In this document: one piece after another, positions 15,774 through 25,406 of the stretch
How positions within the stretch are numbered: the stretch's first letter is position 1
Layout of the letters: each line of letters starts with the position of its first letter
NCBI GenBank assembly: GCA_018715645.1
Contig: DVLE01000093.1
Location: 1-64,000, forward strand
DNA length: 64,000 nt
Reading direction: 5' to 3'
DNA from: Candidatus Merdisoma merdipullorum
GTDB lineage: Bacteria > Bacillota > Clostridia > Lachnospirales > Lachnospiraceae
The notes under the pieces: model-generated
What the model was told of the DNA's origin: nothing
Seen by the model: the letters and a program-made list of their open reading frames with translations, nothing else
The model's database searches: none
Translations under genes and position numbers: made by a program

Positions 15774-16388
15774 TTACAAATGCATTCTTTTGATGACCTT
15801 CAGCCGTGTAAATTCCTCACGCTCTTTTTCTTCCAGCGCATTGGAAATGCTTTTCGTCAGCGCCTCATAGCGGGGAATCGTAATATTTTTCAGCGCGTTG
15901 GCGCGCTTCTGTGCCTTCTTAATATTGGCTGCAAGCTGATAAGCTGAATTTTCCACCATGGACAGCTTAATGGTCAGATCCTTTACCTTCTCAAAAGCCA
16001 CTCTGGCAATATCAAGAGATTCCTTCGTACTGTAAAAGGCATAGACCGGAGTTCTCGTAGCCGCATCATAGCGAACCAGCGGAATTTCCGTACCCATGAT
16101 GCTTCGCGTCTTTACTTCAATACTGTTCTCTACCGGAACATTCCGGGCCACATCGGCCACAGTATTGATGCCAAGCTCCATATTGGCCCGCTGAAGGGCC
16201 GCGTATGCTTCCGTGAAGGTCGTACGGATCTCAGCCTGTATATCCTTCGCCTGATCCACCAGTCCCATAAGCTCCCGGATCAGAATATTTCGTTTCTTGT
16301 CCATCAGCTCATAGCCAAGCTTCGCAAGCGCAAGAGAGTTTTTTGCAGCTATCAGATTGCCTTTTGTAGGGACTGCACTGTTGTCCAT
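15774..16388 (-). CDS. ntpD: V-type ATPase subunit D (central shaft)
   Basis: The 204-residue coiled-coil rotor shaft shows the family N terminus PTKGNLIAAKNSLALAK and the paired C-terminal helix with RANALKNITIPRYE. The start at 16388 is chosen because GAAGGAGG lies 8 bp upstream; a longer open frame to 16508 begins with unrelated sequence. In the enzyme it links the A/B hexamer to the membrane ring. It is separated from ntpB by an unusually long 424-bp gap, while the next gene downstream follows after only 18 bp. Confidence 0.92.
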   Translation of the reverse strand: MDNSAVPTKGNLIAAKNSLALAKLGYELMDKKRNILIRELMGLVDQAKDIQAEIRTTFTEAYAALQRANMELGINTVADVARNVPVENSIEVKTRSIMGTEIPLVRYDAATRTPVYAFYSTKESLDIARVAFEKVKDLTIKLSMVENSAYQLAANIKKAQKRANALKNITIPRYEALTKSISNALEEKEREEFTRLKVIKRMHL

Positions 16389-16812
16389 GCAATAACCTCC
16401 TTCTTTTCTGCCGCAGGCGGGATCACGCTGGTCTGTCCTCCATCTGTGACACGGGCTTCCTTCGCTTTCTGTATCCTGTGTCCGTCCTCTCCTACCGCAG
16501 AAATTCACTCCGCCATTATTACAGAGCCGGAAATTTCCTCCGCCCTGTCACAATGCCGGAAAATCACTTCGGGCTTTCCGGAATGGGGAATTTCTTCACT
16601 ATCTACAGGCTTGTTGCAGACACCCCGCGGACTTTCATCTGTCCAGTGTCTCAGCGTCTTCATGAACACCTGTCTGATTCCGGCGGACTGTTTTTCGTCC
16701 GACAGGAAGCAGACTGGTGTACAGGAAGGGATGGACACGGACAGTGAAAATCTGCGGGGAATCTTTGTACAAACCTGCAGTCAGGGACGAAACCCTGCTT
16801 CGGAAACCCGGA
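16389..16812. other. 424-bp gap inside the V-ATPase operon without a recognised gene
   Basis: The stretch between ntpB and ntpD holds only weak open frames of up to 77 codons with no family resemblance. A short hairpin, CCGGAAA/TTTCCGG with a 12-base loop, lies near 16556-16581. Nothing here resembles an attenuator or riboswitch I know. It may be a decayed gene. Confidence 0.5.
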
Positions 16813-18204
16813 TTAATTTTCCTCTGCTTCCGCCGGCTTATAGTATTTATCCAGAATCTTCGTATCCACACGGTCCAGTTCTTCTCTGGGCAGCATGCCA
16901 AGAAGCTCCCAGCCAATGTCCAGGGTTTCTTCTATGCTGCGGTTCTCATCCGCTCCCTGGCCGACGAAGCGTGACTCAAAGGCCTTTCCAAATTCCAGAT
17001 ACTTTTTATCAATCGGGGACAGCTCGTCCTCGCCGATAACAGACGCCAGCGCCCGCGCGTCTCCCACCTTCGCGTAGGAGGAGAACAACTGATTCGCCAG
17101 ATCCTGATGATCCTCTCTCGTAAAGCCTTCTCCGATGCCGTCCTTCATCAGACGGGAAAGGGAGGGCAGCACGCTGATGGGCGGATACACTGCCTGGCCG
17201 TGAAGCTCACGATCCAGTACAATCTGTCCCTCTGTGATATAGCCTGTCAGGTCAGGAATCGGATGGGTAATATCGTCGTTGGGCATGGTCAGAATCGGAA
17301 TCTGCGTTACAGAGCCCTTTACGCCTTCCACGATGCCGGCACGCTCATAAATCGTAGCCAGTTCACTGTATAAGTAGCCTGGGTAACCCTTTCTGGACGG
17401 GATCTCGCCTTTGGAAGACGAAACCTCACGCATAGCCTCCGCAAAAGAAGTCATATCCGTCAGGATAACCAGGATGTGCATATTGCACTCGAAAGCCAGA
17501 TACTCCGCAGCCGTCAAAGCAACCTTCGGCGTGATCAGACGCTCCACCACAGGATCATTCGCCAGATTCAGGAACATCGCCACATGCTCAAAGGCTCCGC
17601 TCTCGTCAAAGGCGCGGCGGAAGAAATCTGCCACGTCATGCTTTACGCCCATGGCCGCAAACACGATACCGAACTGCTCGTCGGAATTCTCGCCCAGAGA
17701 CGCCTGCTTTACGAGCTGAGCCGCAAGCTGATCATGAGGAAGTCCGTTTCCTGAGAAGATCGGGAGCTTCTGTCCCCGAATCAGCGTCGTCAGGCCGTCA
17801 ATCGCCGAAAATCCGGTACGGATATAGTTTCGGGGATACTCGCGTCTTACCGGGTTCAAGGGCTGGCCGTTCACATTCCGGCGAATATCCGATACAATAT
17901 CGCCCAGGCCATCGATGGGCTGACCCAGGCCATTAAAAGTACGGCCCAAAATCTCCGGAGAGAGCGCGATCTCCATCGGATGTCCGGTCAGCTTGGTGCG
18001 GGTATTGATCAGAGACATATTCTCTGTTCCTCCGAACACCTGAATCACTGCCTTATCCTTATAGCACTCTATAATACGTCCCAGTTCTTTTTTCTTCGCG
18101 TCAATGCTGATCTCTACGATTTCCTCGTAGGAGGCGTTCTGGACGCCTTCCAGGGCGATCAGAGGGCCATTGATTTCACTTAAGCCTAAATATTCAATTG
18201 CCAT
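16813..18204 (-). CDS. ntpB: V-type ATPase subunit B (non-catalytic)
   Basis: The 463-residue regulatory subunit of the V1 head has the degenerate P-loop region [16 protein letters not shown], the strand [13 protein letters not shown], and conserved [13 protein letters not shown] with [13 protein letters not shown]. Length matches bacterial V-type B subunits. It alternates with A in the hexamer and contributes to nucleotide sites at the A-B interface. It lies 15 bp after ntpA. Confidence 0.95.
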   Translation of the reverse strand: MAIEYLGLSEINGPLIALEGVQNASYEEIVEISIDAKKKELGRIIECYKDKAVIQVFGGTENMSLINTRTKLTGHPMEIALSPEILGRTFNGLGQPIDGLGDIVSDIRRNVNGQPLNPVRREYPRNYIRTGFSAIDGLTTLIRGQKLPIFSGNGLPHDQLAAQLVKQASLGENSDEQFGIVFAAMGVKHDVADFFRRAFDESGAFEHVAMFLNLANDPVVERLITPKVALTAAEYLAFECNMHILVILTDMTSFAEAMREVSSSKGEIPSRKGYPGYLYSELATIYERAGIVEGVKGSVTQIPILTMPNDDITHPIPDLTGYITEGQIVLDRELHGQAVYPPISVLPSLSRLMKDGIGEGFTREDHQDLANQLFSSYAKVGDARALASVIGEDELSPIDKKYLEFGKAFESRFVGQGADENRSIEETLDIGWELLGMLPREELDRVDTKILDKYYKPAEAEEN

Positions 18205-18219
18205 ATTTCTTTATCCCCC

Positions 18220-19986
18220 TTATGCGTTCTTTTCCAGTACACGATCGTAGAAATCATCAATCGCCTTCTTGTAATCGTCAAACATCTCAAGGTGATCGTT
18301 CGGCACATCGTATTTGATGGCGATGACCTTCTCAAAAATATTTTCCGACTTCAGTACAGACATGGGCATCCCCATGGTAATCAGGGCCTTCGCCTTATCG
18401 TACAGATAGAGTATCGTCTCCATCATCTTCATCTGTTTTTCCATCGGCACGCAGGTGTCGTCAGGATGGAAAGCGTTCTGCTGCAGAAAGCCCAGACGCA
18501 CGACCCTGGAGATCTCCAGCACCAGCTTCTGATCGTCCGGAAGTACGTCGCTTCCGATCAGCTTTACGATCTCCATCAGACTGCTCTCCTGATTCAGAAT
18601 TACCATCAGACGGTTTCTGCAGTCCATAAAATCCTTCGCCACGTGATCCTTATACCAGGGCGCCAGATCCGAAACGTACTCGCTGTAGCTCGACAGCCAG
18701 TGGATAGCCGGGAAATGGCGGGCATAGGCCAGGGACTTGTCCAGTCCCCAGAAGCAGCGCACAAAACGCTTGGTATTCTGCGTAACCGGCTCGGAGAAAT
18801 CGCCTCCCTGGGGAGACACGGCTCCGATAATGGATACGCTTCCCTCTGTGCCGTTTAAGTTCATCATCATGCCTGCGCGCTCGTAGAAAGCTGACAGACG
18901 GGAGGCCAGATAAGCCGGGAAGCCTTCCTCAGCCGGCATCTCCTCCAGACGTCCGGAAAGCTCGCGCAGAGCCTCCGCCCAACGGGAAGTGGAATCTGCC
19001 ATAATAGCCACATCATACCCCATATCACGGTAATATTCCGCCAGCGTCACACCTGTGTAAATACTTGCCTCACGGGCCGCCACAGGCATATTTGAGGTAT
19101 TGGCGATGAGCGTCGTCCTGTCCATCAGGGGATTGCCGTTTCTCGGATCCACCAGCTTGGAAAAGTCCTCCAATACCTGCGTCATCTCATTGCCGCGCTC
19201 GCCGCAGCCGATATAAATGATAATATCCGCATCCGACCATTTTGCGATCTGATGCTGCGTCATGGTTTTTCCCGTTCCGAAACCTCCGGGAATAGCCGCT
19301 GTGCCTCCCTTTGCTATGGGGAACAGGGTGTCAAGGATACGCTGTCCTGTAATCAGGGGCTTCACAGCCGGATAACGCTTTCTCGTGGGACGCGGCACGC
19401 GGATCGGCCATTTCTGCGTCATGGTCAGCTCCTTCTCCGAGCCGTCGTCGAGCTGCAGAACGGCAATGGTATCATTAATGGTATACTGTCCGTCCGGCAT
19501 TACCTCAATAAGGGTTCCCTCCATATCCGGAGGAACCATAACCTTATGCATAATCGCCCTTGTCTCAGGCACCTCGCAGAGAATCGTCCCTCCGCGTACC
19601 CGTTCTCCCTTTTTTACCAGCATATGGGCGTCCCAGAGCTTTGTCTGATCCAGGGAGTCCACCACGGTACCGCGGGTAATATACGCGCCCCCGGTCTTTG
19701 CGATCTCGCTTAAGGGACGCTCGATTCCATCAAAAATATTGTTCAGGATGCCAGGCGCAAGTACAACGGAGATCGCGTCTCCGGTAGCCTCCACAATCTC
19801 GCCAGGCTTAAGGCCTGTCGTTTCCTCAAAGACCTGTATGGTCGTAATATCTTTGTTCAGGCTGATTACCTCGCCCACCAGCTTTTCCTTGCCTACATAG
19901 ACCATCTCCGACATTTTAAAACCGGTATGGCCCTTCAGGTAGATAACGGGGCCGTTGATCCCGTAGATAACGCCTGTTCTATTCAT
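18220..19986 (-). CDS. ntpA: V-type ATPase subunit A (catalytic)
   Basis: The 588-residue catalytic subunit has the Walker A loop GGFGTGKT, the GCGERGNEM segment, the [12 protein letters not shown] block and the long non-homologous insert (about 100-200) that distinguishes V-type A from F-type beta. It hydrolyses or makes ATP in the V1 head. It overlaps ntpE by 8 bp, and its length is standard. The P-loop has GG where many homologues have GP, a mild variation. Confidence 0.96.
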   Translation of the reverse strand: MNRTGVIYGINGPVIYLKGHTGFKMSEMVYVGKEKLVGEVISLNKDITTIQVFEETTGLKPGEIVEATGDAISVVLAPGILNNIFDGIERPLSEIAKTGGAYITRGTVVDSLDQTKLWDAHMLVKKGERVRGGTILCEVPETRAIMHKVMVPPDMEGTLIEVMPDGQYTINDTIAVLQLDDGSEKELTMTQKWPIRVPRPTRKRYPAVKPLITGQRILDTLFPIAKGGTAAIPGGFGTGKTMTQHQIAKWSDADIIIYIGCGERGNEMTQVLEDFSKLVDPRNGNPLMDRTTLIANTSNMPVAAREASIYTGVTLAEYYRDMGYDVAIMADSTSRWAEALRELSGRLEEMPAEEGFPAYLASRLSAFYERAGMMMNLNGTEGSVSIIGAVSPQGGDFSEPVTQNTKRFVRCFWGLDKSLAYARHFPAIHWLSSYSEYVSDLAPWYKDHVAKDFMDCRNRLMVILNQESSLMEIVKLIGSDVLPDDQKLVLEISRVVRLGFLQQNAFHPDDTCVPMEKQMKMMETILYLYDKAKALITMGMPMSVLKSENIFEKVIAIKYDVPNDHLEMFDDYKKAIDDFYDRVLEKNA

Positions 19987-20566
19987 GAACTGCCCCTCCT
20001 TTTAGCCGGAAATGCTCCTTTGCCTCCGCAAGCCTGGTCTCAAATGAGTTGTCGATCAGGATATTTCTCGCCGGAAGAACCGCACGGGTGCCTCCCAGAA
20101 AGGAATAGGTACTGACCGTCACCGGCGCGCCTATCTCCGCCTCGACACTGTACTGGCTCTGAGCGTCCGAGGGATCAAGGTACAGTATGATTTCCTCTCC
20201 GCCCGCAAATTCTATGGCTTCCCGAAGCTGCCTTACGAGCATCTGACGATATTCCCTCGTCTCCGCAAAACGGGCAAGCATATCCCTTACTTCTACAAAC
20301 AGTTTTTCCTTTATTTCTGCCTGTCTCTTGCTCATGGTTCTCTTAATCTCAATCTGTTCCTCCGAGAACCTCTTATTATTTTCACGGACAAGACGGACGG
20401 TCTCTGCCTTGATCTCCAGATCCGCCTGACGCCGTTTCTTTTCCTGATGCTCCTGAAAAATCTTTTCCAGAGCGTCCGTATATTCGCGAATCATGGCGTT
20501 GCTCTTATTTCGCGCTTCTTCCATGGCATACATGGTAAAATGCTGCAGTTTTTCTTCTGTCGTCAT
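19979..20566 (-). CDS. ntpE: V-type ATPase subunit E (peripheral stalk)
   Basis: The 195-residue protein has a long charged N-terminal helix rich in K/E/Q and a C-terminal domain with IILYLDPSDAQ and GGTRAVLPARNILIDNSFETRL, the usual VATPase E ending. With subunit G it forms the stator that braces the head against subunit I. It lies 62 bp after ntpF in the canonical order. Confidence 0.9.
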   Translation of the reverse strand: MTTEEKLQHFTMYAMEEARNKSNAMIREYTDALEKIFQEHQEKKRRQADLEIKAETVRLVRENNKRFSEEQIEIKRTMSKRQAEIKEKLFVEVRDMLARFAETREYRQMLVRQLREAIEFAGGEEIILYLDPSDAQSQYSVEAEIGAPVTVSTYSFLGGTRAVLPARNILIDNSFETRLAEAKEHFRLKGGAVHE

Positions 20567-20628
20567 CGCGATCCACCTTCCTTTTTGCTGCTTTGGCGCG
20601 CCGGTCCGGTTTCAGATAAACCGGCTTG

Positions 20629-20937
20629 CTACAGTTTCACTCCCACAGCCTCATTGACATAAGAAGTGATAAAGTTTTCTCCCCTTGTGGTGCCGTGGCG
20701 GTCAGGAATCTCGATGAGAAGCGGCAGACTGCGGCTCAGACGGACTTCATTGATGAGATCCGGAAACTCCCGTCCAAATTTCTCCGTCAGAATAATCACC
20801 GCAATCTCCTTGTCCGCCAGCACGCGGCCGAGCTCATTTTCAAGCTCCTCTCTCTCATGCACAACCGCTCCCTCGATGCCTGCCAGGCGCATTCCTGTAT
20901 AGGTATCCACATTATCACTTATCAGATACATCTTCAT
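20629..20937 (-). CDS. ntpF: V-type ATPase subunit F (central shaft)
   Basis: The 102-residue CheY-like protein has MYLISDNVDTYTGMRLAGI at the N terminus, IAVIILTEKF in the middle and PLLIEIPDRHG near the end. It binds subunit D in the rotor and helps regulate hydrolysis. Family size is normal. In some nomenclatures (E. hirae) this gene is ntpG. Confidence 0.9.
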   Translation of the reverse strand: MKMYLISDNVDTYTGMRLAGIEGAVVHEREELENELGRVLADKEIAVIILTEKFGREFPDLINEVRLSRSLPLLIEIPDRHGTTRGENFITSYVNEAVGVKL

Positions 20938-20991
20938 AGGAATTCCTTCCTTTCTGAGAGCTGGGACGTATTGCCCCTTGGTATGCCGACA

Positions 20992-21450
20992 TTATAACTG
21001 TCCAAGAATCATGAAGGAGATAATCAGACCGTACAGAGCGATACCTTCGGCCATAGCTACGAAGATCATGGACTTACCGAAGATACTCTGATCCTCGCTG
21101 ATCGCTCCGAGAGCCGCGCTTGCAGAAGAAGCTACCGCAATACCGGAACCGATACCGGAAAGGCTCGTCGCCAGAGCTGCCGCGATATAACCAAGTCCGG
21201 AAGATAGTCCGGACGCGGAAGCGCCCGTCGCAGCGGCGTCCGCTGCCACCTCGGCTGCCTGTACGCTGCCTGCTCCGCCAAGAGAAAGGATAGACGCAAG
21301 AGCCAGGGTTCCAAAGAAGAAAAAGCAGTTGCACGCCAGAGATCTCTTATACCGTCTGCGGCTCTTCTCTCCCAGGAAATACGCTCCAAAAGGAATGATA
21401 ATACTCAGAATCAATGCTGCAACAAGTAATACTCTCACTACGATAGACAT
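20992..21450 (-). CDS. ntpK: V-type ATPase subunit K (membrane rotor ring)
   Basis: The 152-residue proteolipid has an N-terminal helix (3-25), a second hydrophobic segment (about 40-62) ending in a small-residue patch, then the true c-type hairpin: a glycine/alanine-rich helix with SLSGIGSGIAVA and a last helix with the ion-carrying carboxylate in AMAEGIALYG. Only one such carboxylate is present, in the final helix, as in other bacterial V-type rings. I cannot tell sodium from proton use: the Gln expected in many sodium-type rings is not obvious in the first hairpin helix. Confidence 0.88.
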   Translation of the reverse strand: MSIVVRVLLVAALILSIIIPFGAYFLGEKSRRRYKRSLACNCFFFFGTLALASILSLGGAGSVQAAEVAADAAATGASASGLSSGLGYIAAALATSLSGIGSGIAVASSASAALGAISEDQSIFGKSMIFVAMAEGIALYGLIISFMILGQL

Positions 21451-21514
21451 ATAAATTTTCCTCCTTAAATACCTTTAGATATTTACATAAAATTGTATAG
21501 CAGTCCTTTTTCCC

Positions 21515-23443
21515 TTACTTTTTCAGCTCATAGGGCCGGAATGCATGTCCCGTTCCTTTGTAGAAACGGCTGAACAGCTCATAATACTCAAGCCTCAGCA
21601 CCTGAATGCCTACGATCAGTCCCTCCATAGCGCAGACAAAAGCGTTGCCCAGAATTATGATAATCCAGTTGCCGCTTCCTCCGTTTGTAAAACCGGCCAG
21701 CATCAGCACGACCTCCATCATCGCCGCATGGCTGACCGCGAAGGCTCCGATACGGACAAAGGACAGCGTATTTGAGAAAAAGCTTAAAAGCACCTCAAAC
21801 ATCTCGAAAAAGGTCTGCACCAGATACATCGGCACTCCATCGTCAAATTTCGCCTTTTTCTTCTCCAGCCACGCTCCAAGAGGCTCCTTAAAAGCCATAG
21901 CCAGAAGCGGAACTCCCAGAATCACCACAAGGATCACCGCTGCCGGAAGCGTATGTCCGCTCATAAACAGAATCAGGCACGCCACCAGAAAACCGTAGAA
22001 CAAAAGTCCCGCGACGCCGTTTGTGTCAAACCAGGTTCCTTCCGCATCATGATTCCGCATACATACAACGATGTGCATGACCATAACTGCCAGAATCAGA
22101 AACATGCCAAAGACAATGGCCACAACAAATACCGTGTTCATCTGTCCGATCACAGGCAAAGACATCATGGCCTCTTTAGGCTTCAGCCAGATATGCTGAA
22201 TCAGCGTGTCTTCAAAGCCAAAAAAGCTGCCGTACATAAATCCGAAAAATGTGGAAAACACACCCGCGCTGGCGATGATCGCCGCCAGATCCATTCCCTT
22301 TTTCTTATAAAGAAACAGGCCGCCCAGCAGAAGCACCAGGCCCTGCCCCACATCTCCGAACATTGCCCCAAAGATAAACGCATAGGTCAGGGCCACAAAC
22401 ATAGTGGGGTCCAGCTCATTATAAGCCGGAAGTCCGTACATCTTTACATACATTTCAAAAGGACGGAACAGTTTGAAATTCTTAAGTTTTGTAGGCGGAG
22501 TGCTGAAAATATTGTCATGATCGTCCTCCACCACCACAAAGGTCTGCTTGTCGTCCTCGATTTCCTTCTGGAAGGCATCCGCCTGATCCTCCGGCATCCA
22601 GCCGCAGAGAATATAAAATACGTTGTCCTTCTCTCTTGTCAGGGCCGCGAACTTCCGGATGTCAAAGCTTGCGGAAAGCTTTTCCAGATGCGAAACCGCG
22701 CCCGCCAGCTCGTCCGCATGCTCTCCTACTACTGCGGAAATCTGTCTGTCTACCTCTGAAAGCTCCTCATCCAGAGACGCGATTCTGTTTTTCAGCTCCT
22801 CATAGGCCTGGCTGGGCGTACCCTCGTATTCATCCGGCAGATAAAAATGCTCAAAATGCATGGAGGCGTAGACGGCATCTACCTTGTCCGCCACAGAATC
22901 CGGCGCAAAATACACGCCCCAGACATACTCGTCGTCACTGCTGCACTGATAAAAGATCGTATCCAGCGTATCGTATACATACCGTTCAAATTTATCGAAA
23001 TATTCTTTTGAAATCCTTCCAAATCTGTATTTGATATAACGGAATTTCAAAAGCTTGTGAACCTCAAACCGAAGTCCCCGGAACGGATCTATATTTTCCA
23101 GAGAGACCCGGCACTTCTCTCTCTCCTCGGAAAGCTCCGCCCTCTTGTTCCGAAGCTCAGTCAGATGACTTTCCGCTTCGCGCAGAATATTCGCCGCCTG
23201 CTCTGCCGTTATATCCGGAAACTCCTGATCCGTCTTCAGTCCGGCAGGGAGATATTCTTTCGCCTGGCGGATTATTTCCTCATACGGATTCTTGTCCGTA
23301 TAGGCTCTCAGATCCCGTACTGTCTTAAGCTCTGTCAGGGCGTTTTCCAACTGAATCTCATACTTGGAAAGATATTGTCCAGCCATGCGCTCAATATCAT
23401 CCTTCGGCCCAGTGATGCTTAAGAACTTCATTTTAACAATCAC
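21515..23443 (-). CDS. ntpI: V-type ATPase subunit I (membrane stator, a-subunit)
   Basis: The 642-residue protein has a cytosolic N-terminal half with long coiled-coil arms (about 90-300) and a C-terminal membrane half with roughly seven helices, including FGAMFGDVGQGLVLLLGG, SLPVIGQMNTVFVV and SFVRIGAFAVSHAAMMEV. The conserved Arg in SFVRIGAF is needed for ion exchange with the ring. Length and layout are typical of V/A-type I subunits. It overlaps ntpC by 4 bp. Confidence 0.94.
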   Translation of the reverse strand: MIVKMKFLSITGPKDDIERMAGQYLSKYEIQLENALTELKTVRDLRAYTDKNPYEEIIRQAKEYLPAGLKTDQEFPDITAEQAANILREAESHLTELRNKRAELSEEREKCRVSLENIDPFRGLRFEVHKLLKFRYIKYRFGRISKEYFDKFERYVYDTLDTIFYQCSSDDEYVWGVYFAPDSVADKVDAVYASMHFEHFYLPDEYEGTPSQAYEELKNRIASLDEELSEVDRQISAVVGEHADELAGAVSHLEKLSASFDIRKFAALTREKDNVFYILCGWMPEDQADAFQKEIEDDKQTFVVVEDDHDNIFSTPPTKLKNFKLFRPFEMYVKMYGLPAYNELDPTMFVALTYAFIFGAMFGDVGQGLVLLLGGLFLYKKKGMDLAAIIASAGVFSTFFGFMYGSFFGFEDTLIQHIWLKPKEAMMSLPVIGQMNTVFVVAIVFGMFLILAVMVMHIVVCMRNHDAEGTWFDTNGVAGLLFYGFLVACLILFMSGHTLPAAVILVVILGVPLLAMAFKEPLGAWLEKKKAKFDDGVPMYLVQTFFEMFEVLLSFFSNTLSFVRIGAFAVSHAAMMEVVLMLAGFTNGGSGNWIIIILGNAFVCAMEGLIVGIQVLRLEYYELFSRFYKGTGHAFRPYELKK

Positions 23444-24516
23444 TTGCTGCTACCTCCTCTGCTTTTGCTTCCATCCCCAGACTGTTCCACGTATTTTAAC
23501 GTCTCGCCGGGCGGCAGTCCATACCTGACGCCCTCCAGAACGGTGGTCAGCCTGTCCAGTTCCCTTTCTTTTTCATAAAGGTAACTGGTGATCACCGCCA
23601 TAGAATACGGATTGCTCCGTTTCTCTTCCCCATAAATTTTCCTGATAAACTGGTGATACATCTGCTCCAGCTTTTCTCCGTCAAGCTCAAGAAATTTCTT
23701 TCCGTAGTATGTCTTTCGTACCGCTGCCTCAAGCTCCTTCTCATCCGCGGCAGTCACCATACTGCGAATGTCGCTGTCATGCAGCCGGTAGGTAATTGGA
23801 ATCAGCAGCGTATAGGTCGAAGCTTCACTGAGCTGATAATACTTTTTCGCCCTGTAAATCCACATCATATTCAGCAGATCAATCTTGCTCCCCAGGCTTC
23901 TCGTCAAAAGCTCCTGATCCTTACCTTTTAAAAGCCTGTCTTTCTGCTTCCAGATCATCGAAAAATAATACAGATCCAGCGTCATTTCGTAATCAAACAG
24001 TTCTGCCTTTTCCGCATTTTCCAGCTTCTGCAGCACCCTGTAATACTGCGTGTCCTTCAAAGTTTCCAGAATTTCCGGAACTGTCACCGCATCCGCCAGC
24101 CTGGCAAGCGGTATCTCCGTAAATTTCTGAATAGTCCCGCGAAATTCCTTTTCCTCTCCCGTTCTGTCTCCATGGTTAAACGCCCGCCGGAAAGCCCGCT
24201 TCAGAACCGCTATCTCAAACTTGCTGAAGTACAGCTTCAGAACGCTTTTCTGTCCCCTGTCGCAGAAACGGTAAATTTTTGTATAATCATAGTACAGGGT
24301 TCCTACCAGAAGTCTCTCAACCTCTCCGCGGTGGAGCTGATTCTCATCTCTGCTGCCGAGCAGGACGCCGTACGCAGGAATCTTCTTCAGATAGGCCACG
24401 GCCTGGGGCACGCTTTCCATAGCCGCCAGTCTGCGGTAATCATCCGCTTTCAGAAGGCGGCTTTCCATAGCGCGTATCTTTGTGGCAATGGCGCTGTATT
24501 TCATCAGATCACCCAT
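23440..24516 (-). CDS. ntpC: V-type ATPase subunit C (rotor-ring coupling, d-subunit)
   Basis: The 358-residue all-helical protein begins with KYSAIATKIRAMESRLL, the usual start of the vATP-synt AC39 family, and keeps the three-fold repeat organisation with conserved aromatic residues. It joins the D/F shaft to the K ring. A GGAGAG site precedes the ATG at 24516; a second ATG four codons in is also possible. It starts 2 bp after the subunit G stop. Confidence 0.9.
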   Translation of the reverse strand: MGDLMKYSAIATKIRAMESRLLKADDYRRLAAMESVPQAVAYLKKIPAYGVLLGSRDENQLHRGEVERLLVGTLYYDYTKIYRFCDRGQKSVLKLYFSKFEIAVLKRAFRRAFNHGDRTGEEKEFRGTIQKFTEIPLARLADAVTVPEILETLKDTQYYRVLQKLENAEKAELFDYEMTLDLYYFSMIWKQKDRLLKGKDQELLTRSLGSKIDLLNMMWIYRAKKYYQLSEASTYTLLIPITYRLHDSDIRSMVTAADEKELEAAVRKTYYGKKFLELDGEKLEQMYHQFIRKIYGEEKRSNPYSMAVITSYLYEKERELDRLTTVLEGVRYGLPPGETLKYVEQSGDGSKSRGGSSK

Positions 24517-24518
24517 GC

Positions 24519-24839
24519 CTACTCTCCTATCATTTTACGAAATATCCCTTCGGCCAGCTTTTCATGGTTCTGGCTGTATTCCTGCTCCATAGCGTTCAGC
24601 TCGTGCTCTGTCTCAAGCCTCATCTTCAAAAGCTCATTCTCAGCGTCAGCCTTCAGTTTTTCATTCAGGCTTTTCAGCTTTTCCTGCGTCTGAGCGTCGA
24701 GTCCCGCGTCAAAGGCCTTGGTCTTTGCCTCATACTCTGCGGCTATCTGCTTTTTCTGTTCCGCTGCCTTTTCCTCCAGTGAAACAGCCGCATTTTCAAT
24801 CTCAGAAAGTCTGTTCAGGACAGTTTCCATCTGCTCCAT
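24519..24839 (-). CDS. V-type ATPase subunit G/H (peripheral stalk coiled coil)
   Basis: The 106-residue protein is almost entirely a charged coiled coil (about 5-95), rich in E, K, Q and A and without cysteine. Its position as first gene of the operon, immediately before ntpC, is where bacterial operons carry the G/H stalk subunit that pairs with E. Sequence similarity alone would be weak for such a helix; the assignment rests on size and place. An AGGAGGAAAG site lies before the ATG. Confidence 0.8.
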   Translation of the reverse strand: MEQMETVLNRLSEIENAAVSLEEKAAEQKKQIAAEYEAKTKAFDAGLDAQTQEKLKSLNEKLKADAENELLKMRLETEHELNAMEQEYSQNHEKLAEGIFRKMIGE

Positions 24840-25021
24840 GCGCTTTCCTCCTGTCTCAAGTCAGTCTAAATTCTCCGTCCCCAAGGACGCTCTGGTCCTC
24901 CAAAAACCAGATTATCTCACTTATACTATATCTTTTTTGTGCAAAAAGCTATAGTAAAAATAACAAAAAAGTATTTTTTTTCTTCCTGCTTTTCTCTATA
25001 TTTGTGCAAATTTTCATTTCC

Positions 25022-25054
25022 GAAAAAATTCCCCGGCTTTTACCGGGGAATTTC
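25022..25054 (-). terminator. Terminator of rpsU
   Basis: AAATTCCCCGG and CCGGGGAATTT pair around a short A/T loop, followed on the minus strand by a run of six T. It lies 11 bp after the rpsU stop. Confidence 0.9.
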
Positions 25055-25064
25055 ACACACAAAT

Positions 25065-25241
25065 TTAGTTGTATTTACGCTTTCTCGCTGCTTCAGACTT
25101 CTTCTTACGTCTTACGCTGGGCTTCTCGTAATGTTCTCTCTTACGAATCTCCTGCTGAATGCCTGCTTTTGCACAGTTTCTCTTAAAACGACGCAGAGCG
25201 CTATCTAAAGTCTCGTTCTCTTTAACGATTACATTCGACAT
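25065..25241 (-). CDS. rpsU: 30S ribosomal protein S21
   Basis: A 58-residue basic protein starting [19 protein letters not shown] and ending in a Lys/Arg-rich tail [10 protein letters not shown]. It belongs to the small-subunit platform and helps 16S rRNA meet the mRNA leader. It is monocistronic here, with its own consensus promoter and a strong terminator. GGAGGTTAGG precedes the ATG. Confidence 0.96.
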   Translation of the reverse strand: MSNVIVKENETLDSALRRFKRNCAKAGIQQEIRKREHYEKPSVRRKKKSEAARKRKYN

Positions 25242-25363
25242 AGTACCACACCTAACCTCCCTCCAGTTGCATATTGTGCACTAGACAACTGTCTGGGTCA
25301 TATACCTTAGGCTATCAAAAACTCACGCCGTTTTCCAGCCAAAGGGATCGTTGCACAACTAAG

Positions 25364-25392
25364 ATTATAGTGTTTGAACGTGCTTCTGTCAA
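25364..25392 (-). promoter_or_regulatory. Perfect consensus sigma-A promoter of rpsU
   Basis: TTGACA, 17 bp, TATAAT on the minus strand, starting 15 bp after the stop of the lipase gene. The leader would be about 115 bases long. Confidence 0.9.
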
Positions 25393-25406
25393 TAGTTTTT
25401 TGTTTT

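Noticed and set aside
16505..16738. A 77-codon open frame in the ntpB-ntpD gap as a missing V-ATPase subunit
   Set aside because: It has no coiled-coil or membrane pattern expected of any V-ATPase subunit, and all nine usual subunits are already present.
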